Shown here: positions 5,184 to 6,482 of the stretch, piece after piece | Position numbering within the stretch: the first letter of the stretch is position 1 | How the letters are laid out: every line of letters begins with the position of its first letter | Source: Syntrophaceae bacterium | GTDB lineage: Bacteria; Desulfobacterota; SM23-61 | Length of the DNA: 6,482 bases | Assembly (NCBI GenBank): GCA_003154025.1 | Contig: PMCE01000260.1 | Span: forward strand, 1,586-8,067 | Direction: 5' to 3' | The notes under the pieces: generated by a model | Seen by the model: the letters and a program-made list of their open reading frames with translations, nothing else | Databases searched by the model: none | Told to the model about the DNA's origin: nothing | Program-made: the position numbers and the translations under genes

Positions 5184-6482
5184 ATGAAAGCCAACGTACC
5201 CGAAAAGTGGGATCTGGAGTACGACGTCGTCGTAGTCGGCTGGGGATCCGCCGGAACCGCCGCCGCAGTCACCGCCCATGACCAGGGCGCTAAGGTGGCC
5301 ATCCTGGAAAAGATGCCCGACGGAGGGGGGAACACCGGCGTCTGCGGGGGCAATATCATCATTCCCAAAGCGAAGGAATTCGTCGAATACCTCGACACCC
5401 TCAGCTTCAAGACCACGGAGAGGGAGATTATTGAAGTCTTTGTGGCTGAGGCCCTGAAGAACGGCGAATGGATCCGGTCCATGGGAGCGGACGTCCAGGT
5501 CTTCAACCCCCTGGAGGTGGCCTACCCCACCATGATCGCCGGGGCCGGATTCCCCCATGTACGCGGGGCCGAGAACGTGGTGAAGTACAACATCAAGGGG
5601 ACGCCGGAAGAGGGCAAGCCTTCCCAGCGTCTCTGGAAATTTCTCTCCGGGTTGGTCGGCAAGCGGGGGATCCAGGTCTTGACCCGCACGCCAGCGCAGG
5701 AACTGGTCACCAACAGCCGGGGGGAAGTCGTCGGAGTCGTGGCCCAGAAGGAGGGGAAGACGATTTCCATCAAGGCCCGGCGCGCGGTCATCCTCACCTG
5801 CGGCGGGTATGAAAACGATCCGCGGATGAAGTGGGATTATCTGCCGGTGAAGCCGGTTAATTTCCTGGGGACTCCCGGGAATACGGGGGACGGGATCCGC
5901 ATGGTGCAGAAGATCGGCGGAGATCTGTGGCACATGACCCGTCTGGCCTGTTTGGTCGGCTTCAAGACTCCCGAGTTTGAAGCCGCCTTCTGGGTCGCTT
6001 TTCTGAGTGAAGGATTCCTGTTCGTGGACAAGTACGGCCGCCGTTTCGTCAACGAGGCGGGGATCGAGATCCATGAGTATTACCGTGAGCTCGCCCATTT
6101 CGACACCGAGAAGATGGAGTATCCGCGGGTCCCCATGTGGGCGATCTTCGACGAGCAGACCCGGCGCCGGGGTCCCCTAAGCCGGGGTACCGCCGGATAC
6201 AACCGGGACCTCTATAATTGGAGTCTGGATAACTCGGCGGAGATCGCCAAGGGGTGGATCCGCCAGGGAAAGACGGCAGCCGAGCTGGCCTCCGCCATTT
6301 CCATGGAGCCCAAGTTGGTGGAGGAGACCCTCGCCCGGTATAACCGCCTCTGCAAGGCGGGCAAAGATGAAGACTTCGGCCGGCCGAGGGAAGACCTGCG
6401 CGCCCTGGAGGCCCCGTTCTACGCCATTCAACTCTGGCCCGCGCTGATCAATACCCAGGGAGGGCCCCGCCGGGACAAGGAA
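5184..6482 (+). CDS. FAD-dependent oxidoreductase, fumarate reductase/ketosteroid dehydrogenase superfamily (3' truncated)
   Basis: The frame is open from the ATG at 5184 to the right edge (433 codons), so the C-terminus is missing. The N-terminal dinucleotide fold shows VVVVGWGSAG (15-24) and the ribose-binding acid in LEK (E42). Further FAD_binding_2 marks are GGNTGVCGGN (48-57), ILTCGGYEND (203-212), GNTGDGIRM (232-240), VDKYGRRFVNE (281-291) and INTQGGPR (422-429), the last just before the usual C-terminal flavin-binding segment. Members reduce or oxidise C=C bonds in carboxylates, steroids and similar compounds; the substrate here cannot be named. There is no Tat or Sec signal and no N-terminal heme domain, so it looks cytoplasmic with an external donor. 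GGGAGG lies four to five bases before the ATG, and an in-frame TAA at 5166 rules out a longer start. It may share a transcript with the carboxyltransferase gene. Confidence 0.88.
   Translation, partial: MKANVPEKWDLEYDVVVVGWGSAGTAAAVTAHDQGAKVAILEKMPDGGGNTGVCGGNIIIPKAKEFVEYLDTLSFKTTEREIIEVFVAEALKNGEWIRSMGADVQVFNPLEVAYPTMIAGAGFPHVRGAENVVKYNIKGTPEEGKPSQRLWKFLSGLVGKRGIQVLTRTPAQELVTNSRGEVVGVVAQKEGKTISIKARRAVILTCGGYENDPRMKWDYLPVKPVNFLGTPGNTGDGIRMVQKIGGDLWHMTRLACLVGFKTPEFEAAFWVAFLSEGFLFVDKYGRRFVNEAGIEIHEYYRELAHFDTEKMEYPRVPMWAIFDEQTRRRGPLSRGTAGYNRDLYNWSLDNSAEIAKGWIRQGKTAAELASAISMEPKLVEETLARYNRLCKAGKDEDFGRPREDLRALEAPFYAIQLWPALINTQGGPRRDKE

Noticed and set aside
5148..6098. 316-codon open frame on the minus strand
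   Set aside because: Antisense to the FAD oxidoreductase and running into the palindrome; no domain seen.

Overview
This GC-rich window reads as accessory carbon metabolism of a strictly anaerobic bacterium. The best guess is a Desulfobacterota-type (former Deltaproteobacteria) or similar syntrophic or acetogenic genome. The evidence is a split, acetogen-type methylene-tetrahydrofolate reductase (MetV + MetF), a stand-alone homocysteine-methyltransferase-like protein, an mmdA/pccB-like carboxyltransferase, a FAD_binding_2 reductase and an intergenic heptad-repeat hairpin. The lineage is inference; no rRNA, tRNA or taxonomic marker is present.

Left half, minus strand, read from about 3384 down to 1: (i) a homocysteine S-methyltransferase-family protein (2465-3361); (ii) a 221-nt gap with two perfect GC-rich hairpins; (iii) metV (1560-2243), overlapping (iv) metF (697-1563) by four bases (ATGA); (v) a DUF362 protein (1-659) that runs off the left edge. 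This looks like a methyl-branch C1 module. MetVF interconverts methylene- and methyl-tetrahydrofolate, the first protein is probably a zinc methyltransferase, and DUF362 proteins often carry ferredoxin-like domains in the part that lies outside the window.

Middle (3365-3526): a divergent promoter region. An extended -10 element faces left toward the methyltransferase gene. A consensus TTGACA -35 box faces right toward the carboxyltransferase gene, whose leader ends in a 7-bp GC hairpin directly against its Shine-Dalgarno site.

Right half, plus strand: a complete 514-residue biotin-dependent acyl-CoA carboxyltransferase (3527-5071), a 112-nt spacer almost filled by an imperfect palindrome built from four heptads per arm (5074-5153), and a FAD-dependent oxidoreductase of the fumarate reductase/ketosteroid dehydrogenase superfamily (5184 to the right edge, 3' truncated). 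No biotin carboxylase, biotin carrier or sodium-pump subunit is visible.

The most unusual point is the methyltransferase-like protein. It keeps the three zinc cysteines, but by-eye alignment suggests it has lost the acidic residues that hold the amino group of homocysteine. Its methyl acceptor may therefore not be homocysteine. No tRNA, rRNA, CRISPR, transposase or recognisable riboswitch was seen, and no gene-free stretch exceeds about 220 nt.
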